Source of the DNA: G963665085 sp963665085
GTDB taxonomy: Bacteria > Bacteroidota > Bacteroidia > Bacteroidales > JAAAOM01
Direction of reading: 5' to 3'
NCBI GenBank assembly: GCA_963665085.2
Contig: CAXXXS010000001.1
Span: 3,162,001 to 3,226,000 of the forward strand
Length of the DNA stretch: 64,000 nt
Position numbers and translations under genes: made by a program. How positions within the stretch are numbered: position 1 is the stretch's first letter; the number at the start of each line of letters is the position of its first letter. The notes beneath the pieces were generated by a model that was given only the letters and a program-made list of their open reading frames with translations, had not been told where the DNA came from and did not search any database. Below are positions 25,465 through 34,437 of this stretch, piece by piece.

Positions 25465-27927
25465 TTAGTAAGCAAAATTAACCACAGTAATTCCAGCCCC
25501 GCCAAATTCCACATGTTCATCCCTGAAAGTTGAAATTGGCTGAACTGAAGATAAATAATCCCGGATTAGTTCACGTAAGATTCCATTTCCTTTTCCATGT
25601 AGAATTTTTACTTCTTTTGCATTTACCATTATTGCCTCATCAATAAAAGATGAAACAATAGCAAGCGCTTCCTCTGCGCGCTTACCTCGTATATCTAATT
25701 CGGATTTAAAGGTTAATTTTCTTTTCCCAATGTTCCATGATTCAAGGTTTACTCCGGATTTTTTTTCAAGCTTCTTGATCTGATTTTTACTAATCTTTTT
25801 GATTTTGTTTTCTTTTAACGTTGTAATCATTTGTCCAAAAGCTACAACATAACTTTTATTGTTTTTACTGATTACTTCACCAATACTATCCTGTCCAATG
25901 AGCTGCACAAAATCCCCGGCTTCAATATCTGTAGAATCAAAAGTTTCCTGTTTTTTTGAAGGTTCTTCTTTTGTTTTATTTTTTCTTTTTGATAATTTCT
26001 CCTGTTTGGCTTGGATAGCTTTGTCTTCGTCTGTGAATTCGTTTAGCTTTGTTTTTTTGAAATCCTGAAATTCTTCCCTGATTAGTTTTGTGGCATTTTT
26101 TTCAGCGTTGGCCTCTTTAATCTGCCTGATGGTATTTTCAATTTTTTTGTTGGCTTCAGCGAGAATCAGGTTCGCTTCATCTTTTGCCTTTTTAATAATT
26201 TCTTTACGGGATTTCTGGATGTCTTCTAATTCAGAGTCGTATTTTGTTGTCGTATTTTCTAATTTTTTTTCGAGCTGCCTTATGTTTTGTCTTTTGTTTT
26301 CCCAGTATCGTTTATCCCTTAAAACATCTTTCAGGTGTTTGTCAAAATCAATATGTTTTTTGCCGATTTTTTCAGATGCTTCCTGGAGGATTTCTTCTGA
26401 GAGCCCTATCTTTCTGGCTATCTCAAAAGCAAATGAACTACCAGGTTTACCAATTTCGAGCTGGAAAAGTGGTTGCATCTGATGATTGTCGTAAAGCATG
26501 GCACCATTTATAATTCCTTCCTGCGATGCAGCAAAATGTTTTAGGTTAGTATAATGTGTGGTAATAACACCAAAAGTTTTATTTATGTTTAACCTGTTTA
26601 AAACTGCTTCTGCAATAGCACCCCCCAGCATAGGTTCGGTTCCTGTCCCAAACTCATCGATTAGAAGTAGGGTCTTGTTGTTTGCATTTTTTGTGAAAAA
26701 TTTCATATTCATCAAATGCGAACTATACGTACTTAGATCGTTATCAATGGATTGTTCGTCGCCAATGTCAATAAAGATATTGGCAAAAATGCCAAAGACA
26801 GAATTGTCAAGAGCAGGAGGGAGCAACCCACATTGAAACATGTATTGTAACAATCCAACTGTCTTTAAACAAACAGATTTTCCCCCGGCATTAGGTCCTG
26901 AAATTATTAGCAATCTTTTTTCTTCTATCAATTCAATGCTAAGAGGAACAACTTCTTTTTTTTCAGCTTTAAATTTTATGTATAATAAAGGATGCCTCGC
27001 TTTAAACCAATCAATAATTGTTGAATCTTTTATAGTAGGTAGGTTTCCATCTACTTTTATGGCGAATAATGCTTTTGCCCTTGTGAAATCAATTTGGCCG
27101 AGAAAATGATAAGCTTCTTTTAAATCAGGTAGATACGGTCTGAGTACATCTGTAAAAGCAGCAAGGATTTTATAAATTTCGCGTTTTTCTGCATTTTCTA
27201 ACTCTTTGATTTCGTTATTAAGTTCAACAACCTCAACGGGTTCTATATAAACAGTTTTGCCTGAAGCTGATTCGTCGTGAATAAAACCACGTATTTTTCG
27301 TTTATATGTTGCTTGTATAGGGATTACCGGTCGGCCATTTCTTATTGAAGCAACCGTGTCCCCGTCAACAATACCCTCACTCAATGCTTTTCTTAAAATC
27401 TGGTTAAGTTTTGCAGAAACCCTGCCATGCATTTCTCGTTGAGACGAGCGTATATCTCTCAGTTCCGGAGATGCATTATCTTTTATTTTTCCATTACTGG
27501 TTAATATAGAGTCAATCTTATCAATAATAAATGGAGGTATATTTATACTTTGATGAAGCTTTGTTAAAACCGGGTATTTTTCTCGTATCTCTTCAGGTTT
27601 AAAGAAGCTGATGATTGATTTTATGGTAGCTAGTGATTTTTTTAGCTGGATTAATTCTTCCAAATCAATTACAGTACCTTCAATACGTAGTTTTTTTAAA
27701 ACATTGTTTAGATCAAAATAATTGTCTAGTGGGAAATTTTTTTCGTAAATACATATGTTTTTGAATTCAAAAACTCGCAGGAGCTCTTCTTCAATAAAAG
27801 CAACATCAGCTGAAAAAAACATTTCTTCTACAAAAATATGGCCCAGAGAGCTCAGGCAACTATCCGCTAATAATTTTCGAATTTTATCAAATCCAAGTTT
27901 ATTTTCAAAACCTTCAGGGTAAATCAC
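25465..27927 (-). CDS. mutS2: Endonuclease MutS2
   Basis: An 820-residue MutS-family ATPase with a nuclease tail that suppresses homologous recombination or acts on stalled ribosomes, depending on species. Core and clamp regions at about 1-300, Walker A GPNAGGKS at 344-351, Walker B LLLIDEFGTGTEP, then HYTNLKHFA, a long coiled coil (about 515-650), and a C-terminal Smr domain (about 745-820: LDIRGKRAEEALAIV, LHGKGNGILRELI). The mismatch-recognition domain of MutS is absent, as expected. The start is GTG (27927): the conserved MIYP..F..KLGFDKIR begins there and a stop lies three codons upstream. A near-perfect promoter box precedes it. Confidence 0.94.
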   Translation of the reverse strand: MIYPEGFENKLGFDKIRKLLADSCLSSLGHIFVEEMFFSADVAFIEEELLRVFEFKNICIYEKNFPLDNYFDLNNVLKKLRIEGTVIDLEELIQLKKSLATIKSIISFFKPEEIREKYPVLTKLHQSINIPPFIIDKIDSILTSNGKIKDNASPELRDIRSSQREMHGRVSAKLNQILRKALSEGIVDGDTVASIRNGRPVIPIQATYKRKIRGFIHDESASGKTVYIEPVEVVELNNEIKELENAEKREIYKILAAFTDVLRPYLPDLKEAYHFLGQIDFTRAKALFAIKVDGNLPTIKDSTIIDWFKARHPLLYIKFKAEKKEVVPLSIELIEEKRLLIISGPNAGGKSVCLKTVGLLQYMFQCGLLPPALDNSVFGIFANIFIDIGDEQSIDNDLSTYSSHLMNMKFFTKNANNKTLLLIDEFGTGTEPMLGGAIAEAVLNRLNINKTFGVITTHYTNLKHFAASQEGIINGAMLYDNHQMQPLFQLEIGKPGSSFAFEIARKIGLSEEILQEASEKIGKKHIDFDKHLKDVLRDKRYWENKRQNIRQLEKKLENTTTKYDSELEDIQKSRKEIIKKAKDEANLILAEANKKIENTIRQIKEANAEKNATKLIREEFQDFKKTKLNEFTDEDKAIQAKQEKLSKRKNKTKEEPSKKQETFDSTDIEAGDFVQLIGQDSIGEVISKNNKSYVVAFGQMITTLKENKIKKISKNQIKKLEKKSGVNLESWNIGKRKLTFKSELDIRGKRAEEALAIVSSFIDEAIMVNAKEVKILHGKGNGILRELIRDYLSSVQPISTFRDEHVEFGGAGITVVNFAY

Positions 27928-27950
27928 AATTTTTCACAATTTAAAAGCCC

Positions 27951-27958
27951 CAAAGTTA
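27951..27958 (-). promoter_or_regulatory. Candidate -7 box of mutS2
   Basis: Minus-strand TAACTTTG fits TAnnTTTG exactly and continues as TTTGGGGCTT, the same sequence found after the gyrB -7 box. It predicts a leader of under 20 bases before the GTG start. Confidence 0.45.
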
Positions 27959-28017
27959 ATGGAAAAGACGTTGAATTTATAATTTTATTATTATACCTTA
28001 AATCCGAAGATAAGATT

Positions 28018-28127
28018 TATTAACCGCTGAGAACGCTGGGTAACGCAGAGAGAGGGTGAAGGAAAATTAACTTTTTTGAACTTATCCTTTGTCCTCGGTT
28101 CGTTTTAATCTGTGTAAATTTGGTTTT
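28018..28127. repeat. Degenerate CCGCTGAGAACGC-type intergenic repeat
   Basis: The stretch TTAACCGCTGAGAACGCTGG with TAACGCAGAGAGAG about 10 bases on, ending in CCTCGGTTCG and TCTGTGTAAATTTG, resembles the (A)ACCGCAGAGAACGCAGAG family of short intergenic repeats seen in many Gram-negative genomes. The copy is worn. It lies between mutS2 and the membrane-protein gene; the first bases of that gene's leader overlap it. Confidence 0.55.
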
Positions 28128-28148
28128 AATAAAAAAAAACACTTAAAA

Positions 28149-28865
28149 ATGAAATTCTCAAAACTACTTGTCTGGGTTACGATTTATTCAATAGGAATGG
28201 CTTTTATCGAAAGTGCTGTTGTTGTTTATCTAAGAGAAATCTATTATCCTGATGGTTTTTCTTTTCCTTTAATGCCTATTGAAGGAAATGTGGCTTTAAC
28301 TGAAATCTTAAGAGAAGCAGCTACTATGATTATGCTTATATCAATTGGATTCCTGGCTGGTCGAAATGGTTTGGAGAGGTTCTCCTGGTTTATATTTAGT
28401 TTCGCTACCTGGGATATCTTTTATTATGTGTTTCTAAAGTTATTACTAGATTGGCCTGAATCGCTACTTACATGGGATATCCTGTTTTTAATCCCGGTAA
28501 CCTGGGTGGGGCCTGTTATTGCTCCGGTACTTTTATCATTTGTTATGGTTTTATTTGCTTTAATAATTTTTCATTTTACGTATAGAATGGAAGAAGTAAA
28601 AGTTGGAAAATTAAATTGGAGTTTATTAATTATTGGGTCTTTAATAATAATTATATCATTTACTATCGATTATACCCGGTATATTTTATCCTACTTTTCA
28701 TTAAAAGAAGCAATTTCCTTAAAAAATAACCAAGAGCTATATGATATCTCCATGAAATATGTTCCTGTAAAATTTGACTGGTGGATATTCTGGATTGGTT
28801 TTGTAGTTATTTTAATAGCCCTTTTTTTATTTGCAAAAAAACAATTTAAAAAGTTAAACCTCTAA
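28149..28865 (+). CDS. Multi-pass inner-membrane protein of unknown function
   Basis: A 238-residue protein with about six hydrophobic helices. The ATG at 28149 is preferred; upstream codons from 28089 would add a polar, K-rich stretch read out of the repeat. Characteristic parts are SIGMAFIESAVVVYLREIYYP (residues about 13-33), a polar loop LMPIEGNVALTEILREAATM, and FSWFIFSFATWDIFYYVFLKLLLDWPESLLTWDILFLIPVTWVGPV. The W- and E-rich helices (FIES, REAATM, TWDIFYY) are conserved-looking rather than random. I know of similar uncharacterised membrane proteins but no function. Not obviously linked to its neighbours. Confidence 0.85.
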   Translation: MKFSKLLVWVTIYSIGMAFIESAVVVYLREIYYPDGFSFPLMPIEGNVALTEILREAATMIMLISIGFLAGRNGLERFSWFIFSFATWDIFYYVFLKLLLDWPESLLTWDILFLIPVTWVGPVIAPVLLSFVMVLFALIIFHFTYRMEEVKVGKLNWSLLIIGSLIIIISFTIDYTRYILSYFSLKEAISLKNNQELYDISMKYVPVKFDWWIFWIGFVVILIALFLFAKKQFKKLNL

Positions 28866-29402
28866 AGAATATGAATATTTATTCGGTTTGATTTTATATT
28901 TAATGTATGGTATTGAAAATAATACATAGATTAATAAGAAAAGATATTTTTTTTAGATGTTACCCCTGTTTTTTTTAGGGTGGTTTGGAAAATAAATAAT
29001 TTTTATCTTTTTTTGTGCTGGAAATTAAAATCTGTAAGTTTTAGATAATAAAAATTTATAGATTGGAATAAACAAAATTTTAAAATATTGGTTATTATAA
29101 TTTCATTTAGATACAATAATTGAATTTTTTTTTTTAGTTTTGAAGCAGTATTACCTATGTATTAAACCTATATCTATAAAAAATGAATAAAAACTACGAA
29201 ATTAATAGCTTGTATTTGGAGTGAGGAGAAGGAGGCGATAGAGTATATTTTATCAATACACGTTTCCAGTGTAATGGTTAGAGAAAATTTCCCGCACCTA
29301 TTATAATTAGAGAAAATAATTGTGAAATGTAATATCGGGCTTAAAATAGCTTGGTGTTACGAATGTGTAATATCTATTTTTATAAACCTAAAAGTTAATT
29401 CT
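28866..29402 (+). promoter_or_regulatory. Long leader region of the first susC
   Basis: 537 bases of AT-rich sequence without a credible gene. It contains a purine-rich stretch (GGAGTGAGGAGAAGGAGGCG, 29219-29238) and two copies of TTAGAGAAAAT 28 bases apart (29279-29289 and 29307-29317). The last 25 bases are identical to the leader of the second susC. The in-frame extension of susC upstream to 29322 is not a signal peptide and is discounted. A promoter box could not be fixed. Confidence 0.4.
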
Positions 29403-32400
29403 ATGAAGAAAATTTCGATTCTACTTGTAGGATTGTTGTTCGTTGGGCTTAATTTCTTACAAGCTCAAAGCGGCAATGTAAGTGGAACTGTAACCAGTTC
29501 TGAAGATGGAATGCCGATTCCTGGTGTATCGGTAATTGTAACGGGAACAACATCTGGTATTACTACCGATATTGACGGTAAGTATACATTAAATGTTCCT
29601 GCGGAAGCAACCACGTTAACATTCAGTTTCGTGGGTATGAAAAGTCAGGTTGTTGAGATTTCCGGACAATCTGTTATTGACGTTGTACTTGCTCCTGAAA
29701 TTGTTGGATTAGACGAAGTTGTTGTTACAGCTCTTGGTATCCAAAGGGAAGCAAAGAGCCTTCCTTATGCAGCTCAGGAAGTTGATGCGGAAGATGTAAA
29801 CGTTACAAGTGACATGAACCTTAAAAACGCTATAGTTGGTAAAGTAGCAGGTGTTCAAATGAGAGGTCAGTCTGGTTCTAAATTAGGTGATGCTGGTAAC
29901 ATTCGTATCAGGGGTGCAATCTCTTTAACTTCTGATGATGACCCATTATATGTTATCGATGGTGTTCCTACTACAGACCCTAACATGATTGACATGGAAA
30001 ACATCGCATCTTTCAACGTTCTTAAAGGGCCTAACGCTACTGCTCTTTACGGACAACGTGCTGAGAATGGTGTTATCATGATTACATCTAAAAAAGGTGC
30101 TTCAAGTGGTGTTACTGTAGAAGTAAACAGCAGTACAATGTTTGATAAAGTTGCATATCTTCCTAACTACCAAAATGAGTATGGTGGTGGATATAGTGGA
30201 GATGATGAATGGACTACTTTAGATTATGCAGCTGGTATTCGTGGTTATGCTTATAAAGAAGAGTGGGAAGTATTGGATGGACAAAAATATATCTATCACG
30301 GCTATGCCGATGAAAGTTGGGGGCCAAAATTCGATGGTAGTGAATATATTCCTTGGTACGCATGGTGGCCAGATAATGGAAACAATCCCTATTATGGGAA
30401 AACTGCTAAATGGGAAGCTCAGCCTGATAACATAAAAAATTACTATGAAACAGGTGTTACAAAGAAGAACTCAGTAGCTATCAGTGCAGGTTCAGACAGG
30501 TACAATGCTAGGGTTTCTTATACAAACATTGATCAATCAGGTATTATGCCTTATACGTATTTCAAGAAAAACATGATCAATGCAAATTTATCATACAAAC
30601 CAACAAACAAGTTAACTGTTGATGGTGGATTGAACTTCTATAATTCTGAAACACGTGGTGATTTTGATGATGGTTACTCAAACCAGAGTACAGGTTCTTT
30701 TAATGCATGGTTTAACCGTAACCTTGATACGGATAAATTAAGAGAATTAATTGATCTTAAAACAACAAGCGGAACTCATGCTTCTTGGAACTATTGGAAT
30801 CCATATTATGGTCAACGTTTTGGTTCTGATAATGGGGCATTCTGGTTTAACCCTTACTGGTATGCAAGAGAATATAAAGATACTGATTATAAGACAAAAG
30901 TTATGGGTAACGTAAACCTTTCATATAAAATCATTGAAAGATTGAGCGTTTCTGCCGGAATGTCTACAAACATTTATAACTTTAAAAATCATTGGGAAGT
31001 TCCATATTCTATTGAACAAGCTGCTGATCCAGATCTTTATAATGTTTGGAACTCTGGTTTTGGTAACGAACGTACAACTCAGGTTGAAAATAACTACAAA
31101 GCAAGAATTTCTTATACAGATCAATTAGGTCCTATTGATGTTCAGGCTCACTTTGGTGGTGAGATCCGTACAAATTCAAAAGACTTGTTCAAAGCTGAAA
31201 TGGATAAAGATTCAAAAACTCAGGGTTTAGTATTACCTGATGTATTTCTTTACAGTAACACAAAACTTCCTGTAACAGCAGAAACTGAAGTTTGGAACAA
31301 AGAAGTTAGAAGTTTATACGGAAGCATTTCTTTAGGTTATAAAGACCTTGCTTTCTTGGATATTTCTGGTAGAAAAGACTGGAGTTCTGCACTTCCTTCA
31401 AATAACAACGGATACTTCTACCCATCTGTTGGTGGTTCTTTCATCTTTAGTGAATTGGTTAACAGTTCGGTGTTATCATTTGGTAAACTTCGTGCTAGTT
31501 GGGCACAGGTAGGTAACGATGTTGCAGCAACAGACATTGTTTCAACTTACCCATTGTATGATGATTCTTATTATGGTACGCCAATGATGGTTACACCAGC
31601 AACAGCAGTGGATCCAAACATTACTCCTGCATTAAATACTTCAATGGAATTTGGTTTTGATGTTAACTTTTTGCAAAATAAACTAGGTTTAAGCTTTACT
31701 TACTTTAATGAAACCAGGGAAGACGAAATTGTTGAAGTTGCAATGTCAGAAGCAACCGGTTATACAGGTTATTTAACGAACGCTGGAGCATCACAAAGAG
31801 ATGGTATTGAGGTATCCTTAAATACAGTACCTGTAAAAACTTCTAAATTTGTTTGGGATGTAACATTTAACTTCTCCAAATTAAATGTTAAAGTAACAGA
31901 ACTACCTGGAGATCTTGAAACAATGGAAGGTTTTGAGGACGAGGAAGCAGCTGACGACTGGGCATTTATTTCTTTAACTCATGCTCTTAATAAACCTTGG
32001 GGACAATTACGCGGTATTGGTATTCAAACAGATGCTAATGGAAATAAGATTGTTAATTCTGAGACAGGAATGTATGCAACAGAGTCAGGTATGTTCTTTG
32101 GCTCAGTTCTTCCTGATTTCACAGGTGGTATCCTTAATTCATTTACATTCTTTAACATGATTGATTTAACTGCAGCATTAGATTTCCAGGTTGGCGGTAA
32201 ATTCTTCTCACAGTCTGAAATGTGGATGATGTATACGGGTCTATCTGAAGAAACTGCAGGTTTGAATGATAAAGGAAATCCATTACGTGATTACGTTGAA
32301 GATGGTGGTGGTATTCATGTTGTTGGTGTTGATGAAGGTGGTAATGCATTCGATGATTATGTAGATTCATATAGTTACTTAACACAGTTTAATGCTAACA

Positions 32401-32663
32401 CAGTTGCATCAGAGTTTATTCATGATGCTAGCTACATTAAGTTGAGAGATGTTAACTTGTCATTTAGAATACCTAAATCTGTACTTGGTAAAACATTTAT
32501 TAAATCAGCAAGTGTTGGTTTTGTTGCCAGAAACCTTTGGATAGGTGTTGCAAAAGATAACAAACACGGATGGGATCCTTCAGAGATGTCTCACCGTTGG
32601 GGTGAAAACTCTCAATTACCTGGTACAAAAAGTTATGGTTTCAACATTAAATTAACTTTATAA
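29403..32663 (+). CDS. SusC/RagA-family TonB-linked outer-membrane transporter (pair 1)
   Basis: A 1086-residue TonB-dependent porin that imports oligosaccharides or peptides together with a SusD lid. Signal peptide MKKISILLVGLLFVGLNFLQAQ; CarboxypepD_reg-like domain at about 25-105 (GNVSGTVTSSEDGMPIPGVS); the SusC motif GLDEVVVTALG; plug at about 120-235 (IRIRGAISLTSDDDPLYVIDGVP, LKGPNATALYGQRAENGVIMITSKKG); then a 22-strand barrel ending SYGFNIKLTL. It is followed 12 bases later by its susD. No catabolic enzymes adjoin it, so substrate is unknown. The 5' end is a near-duplicate of the second susC. Confidence 0.95.
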   Translation: MKKISILLVGLLFVGLNFLQAQSGNVSGTVTSSEDGMPIPGVSVIVTGTTSGITTDIDGKYTLNVPAEATTLTFSFVGMKSQVVEISGQSVIDVVLAPEIVGLDEVVVTALGIQREAKSLPYAAQEVDAEDVNVTSDMNLKNAIVGKVAGVQMRGQSGSKLGDAGNIRIRGAISLTSDDDPLYVIDGVPTTDPNMIDMENIASFNVLKGPNATALYGQRAENGVIMITSKKGASSGVTVEVNSSTMFDKVAYLPNYQNEYGGGYSGDDEWTTLDYAAGIRGYAYKEEWEVLDGQKYIYHGYADESWGPKFDGSEYIPWYAWWPDNGNNPYYGKTAKWEAQPDNIKNYYETGVTKKNSVAISAGSDRYNARVSYTNIDQSGIMPYTYFKKNMINANLSYKPTNKLTVDGGLNFYNSETRGDFDDGYSNQSTGSFNAWFNRNLDTDKLRELIDLKTTSGTHASWNYWNPYYGQRFGSDNGAFWFNPYWYAREYKDTDYKTKVMGNVNLSYKIIERLSVSAGMSTNIYNFKNHWEVPYSIEQAADPDLYNVWNSGFGNERTTQVENNYKARISYTDQLGPIDVQAHFGGEIRTNSKDLFKAEMDKDSKTQGLVLPDVFLYSNTKLPVTAETEVWNKEVRSLYGSISLGYKDLAFLDISGRKDWSSALPSNNNGYFYPSVGGSFIFSELVNSSVLSFGKLRASWAQVGNDVAATDIVSTYPLYDDSYYGTPMMVTPATAVDPNITPALNTSMEFGFDVNFLQNKLGLSFTYFNETREDEIVEVAMSEATGYTGYLTNAGASQRDGIEVSLNTVPVKTSKFVWDVTFNFSKLNVKVTELPGDLETMEGFEDEEAADDWAFISLTHALNKPWGQLRGIGIQTDANGNKIVNSETGMYATESGMFFGSVLPDFTGGILNSFTFFNMIDLTAALDFQVGGKFFSQSEMWMMYTGLSEETAGLNDKGNPLRDYVEDGGGIHVVGVDEGGNAFDDYVDSYSYLTQFNANTVASEFIHDASYIKLRDVNLSFRIPKSVLGKTFIKSASVGFVARNLWIGVAKDNKHGWDPSEMSHRWGENSQLPGTKSYGFNIKLTL

Positions 32664-32675
32664 GAAATTTAGAAT

Positions 32676-34157
32676 ATGAAAAAGATATTTTTAATTATAA
32701 TAAGCTTTGCCCTGTTATACACTGGGTGTGAGACTATCGACTTCGGCGATACAAATAAGGATGTAAACGCTCCGTCTGAAGCAAATACGAATACTTTAAT
32801 GCAAGGAGCAATAAGCCGTTATTCAAGTTTGTTGCAAGGTAGAGATTATTGTATTACTCCAACCTTATATGTACAGTATTTTGTACAGTATGTTTATAAC
32901 GATGAAATGTTATATGCAAATACAGCAAGTGTATGGATAAGATATTATGTACAAACACTTTCAAGTCTACAGGAGATTATTAACATTTGCTCTGATGAAG
33001 AGACTGCTGCGTCTTCTGCAGTTACAGTAAATGGAGATGCAAATAATCAGTTAGCAGTTGCTATGATACTAAAGTCTTTTATTTTTAAAAGAGTAACAGA
33101 TAATTTTGGCGATGTACCATATTCAGCAGCGCTTTCAACAGAAAGTCTAACCCCTGTTTATGATAAACAGGAAGATATCTATGCAGGTCTTATTGCTGAT
33201 GTAAAAGCGGCAAGAGATATGATTGATGTTACAGCTGAAGGTGCTGCCGGAGATATTATTTATTATGGTGATATGGCAAAATGGGTGAAATTTGCCAATT
33301 CATTCTTAATGACTTTAGCGCTTCAATTATCAGAAGTTGATACTGATATTGATGCTCAAGGCGTATTTACAGAAGCACTAAATCATTCTGGTGGAGTTAT
33401 GGACTCTCTTGAAGATGAAGCATATTATACTCCTGATATTGACAATGGATGGGATAATCCATGGAGCTGGATGCGTTCTGCAGATTATGGTTTATCTCAG
33501 GAATTAATCAGTTCATTAAAAGGAAAAGGAGATAATAAAGTTACTTCCAACACTACTTTTGATGAAAGATTGTTGTTCCTTATTGAAGATCAGGATACTT
33601 CTAAAATCGGAGAACCTTATGGTTATGAAAATTATAGTGGTTCACAAGTAGAATTAGCTCCTGTTCTTATTGATCCAGGAACAAGTTTACCTTTGGCTAA
33701 TACAGCTTATTCATATTTAAACAGGGCTGAAGCTGCTGCAAGAGGTTGGACAACAGAAGATGAGGGTGCAATGCTTACAGCTGCTATTAAAGCTTCTTAT
33801 GCTTCATTTAATGCATTATACAATGATGGTTCTGTTGAAATGACAGATGGAACTGGTTATGCTACGGCAAGGGTTTCTGATATGGAAACTGCTGCTGGTG
33901 GTGCACTTCAGGTTATTGCCGAAGAGAAATGGGTAGGATTATTACCAATGGGATTTGAAGCATGGTCAGAATGGAGAAGAACAGATTATCCAAAATTAAC
34001 TCCTGCTGCTGATGCATATAATGATGGTAGTATCCCTACCCGTTATAAATATCCAACAGATGAATCTACTTTAAATGCTAGTGGTTATGCTTCTGGTGTT
34101 GCTTCTTTATCTCCTGCTTCTGATGATAATACATCAAAAGTTTGGTGGGATCAATAA
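32676..34157 (+). CDS. SusD-like lipoprotein (SusD_2/RagB type, pair 1)
   Basis: A 493-residue surface lipoprotein that forms the lid of the SusC channel and binds the nutrient. The lipobox is LLYTGC (C18). The body is the SusD_2-type variant: FGDTNKDVNAPSEANTNTLM at the N-terminus, MILKSFIFKRVTDNFGDVPYSAAL in the TPR-like region, and IAEEKWVGLLPMGFEAWSEWRRTDYPKL, a conserved C-terminal block. This differs from the SusD of pair 2, so the two pairs are not recent whole duplications. It ends about 32 bases before a 13-bp hairpin. Confidence 0.92.
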   Translation: MKKIFLIIISFALLYTGCETIDFGDTNKDVNAPSEANTNTLMQGAISRYSSLLQGRDYCITPTLYVQYFVQYVYNDEMLYANTASVWIRYYVQTLSSLQEIINICSDEETAASSAVTVNGDANNQLAVAMILKSFIFKRVTDNFGDVPYSAALSTESLTPVYDKQEDIYAGLIADVKAARDMIDVTAEGAAGDIIYYGDMAKWVKFANSFLMTLALQLSEVDTDIDAQGVFTEALNHSGGVMDSLEDEAYYTPDIDNGWDNPWSWMRSADYGLSQELISSLKGKGDNKVTSNTTFDERLLFLIEDQDTSKIGEPYGYENYSGSQVELAPVLIDPGTSLPLANTAYSYLNRAEAAARGWTTEDEGAMLTAAIKASYASFNALYNDGSVEMTDGTGYATARVSDMETAAGGALQVIAEEKWVGLLPMGFEAWSEWRRTDYPKLTPAADAYNDGSIPTRYKYPTDESTLNASGYASGVASLSPASDDNTSKVWWDQ

Positions 34158-34189
34158 GATAAGAATTTATTACCTTATTTAATAAACTA

Positions 34190-34219
34190 AATATCACAGG
34201 GTTTATACCCTGTGATATT
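34190..34219 (+). terminator. Hairpin after susCD pair 1
   Basis: Perfect 13-bp stem (AATATCACAGGGT with ACCCTGTGATATT) and a 4-base loop, 32 bases after the SusD stop. No U-tract follows (CGCATCATAACG), so it may protect a 3' end or mark a processing point rather than terminate. The next 140 bases hold the RNA candidate at 34259-34356. Confidence 0.65.
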
Positions 34220-34258
34220 CGCATCATAACGTTCTACTTTATAATGCGCAAAAAAAAT

Positions 34259-34356
34259 TAGGCTTTTGCCAAGAAGAAGCCGTTATGCTCGGTTGGCCTA
34301 TATTGGAGAAGGGTAGAATCGAGTGGAGGGCATGGGTGGTACCATGCCCTTTTTTG
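34259..34356 (+). ncRNA. Candidate structured small RNA ending in a terminator
   Basis: About 98 bases between susCD pair 1 and the next operon with clear structure and no open frame. GCCAA (34268-34272) pairs with TTGGC (34293-34297), extended by TAG/CTA outside and by CCG/CGG inside, and the segment ends in a 9-bp stem (AGGGCATGG with CCATGCCCT, 34327-34350) followed by T6. The GC content is above its surroundings. A TATAAT-like box lies at about 34239-34244, but no TAnnTTTG. It could be a free small RNA, a leader of the 34438 operon with an attenuator, or only a terminator. I do not recognise the family. Confidence 0.45.
34327..34356 (+). terminator. Rho-independent terminator ahead of the 34438 operon
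   Basis: A 9-bp GC-rich stem with a 6-base loop (GTGGTA) and a T-run from 34350. It stops transcription before the 34438 operon, so that operon needs its own promoter in the following 80 bases. Confidence 0.85.
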
Positions 34357-34437
34357 TTTTATAAAATTTCTCATTTATCTTAGTTTAGCCCGATTTTTGT
34401 TATAAAAAACAACCTTAATTAAACCTGTATTATCTTA

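Noticed and set aside
26090..26836. Series of plus-strand frames opposite mutS2
   Set aside because: They are the complement of a clear MutS2 gene, Ser/Phe/Leu-rich without motifs.
29322..29402. Upstream extension of the first susC
   Set aside because: The added 27 residues precede a perfect signal peptide; the second susC starts at the matching ATG.
34190..34219. Hairpin considered as an attachment site or mobile-element end
   Set aside because: No integrase, transposase or target-site duplication nearby; a 3'-end hairpin explains it.
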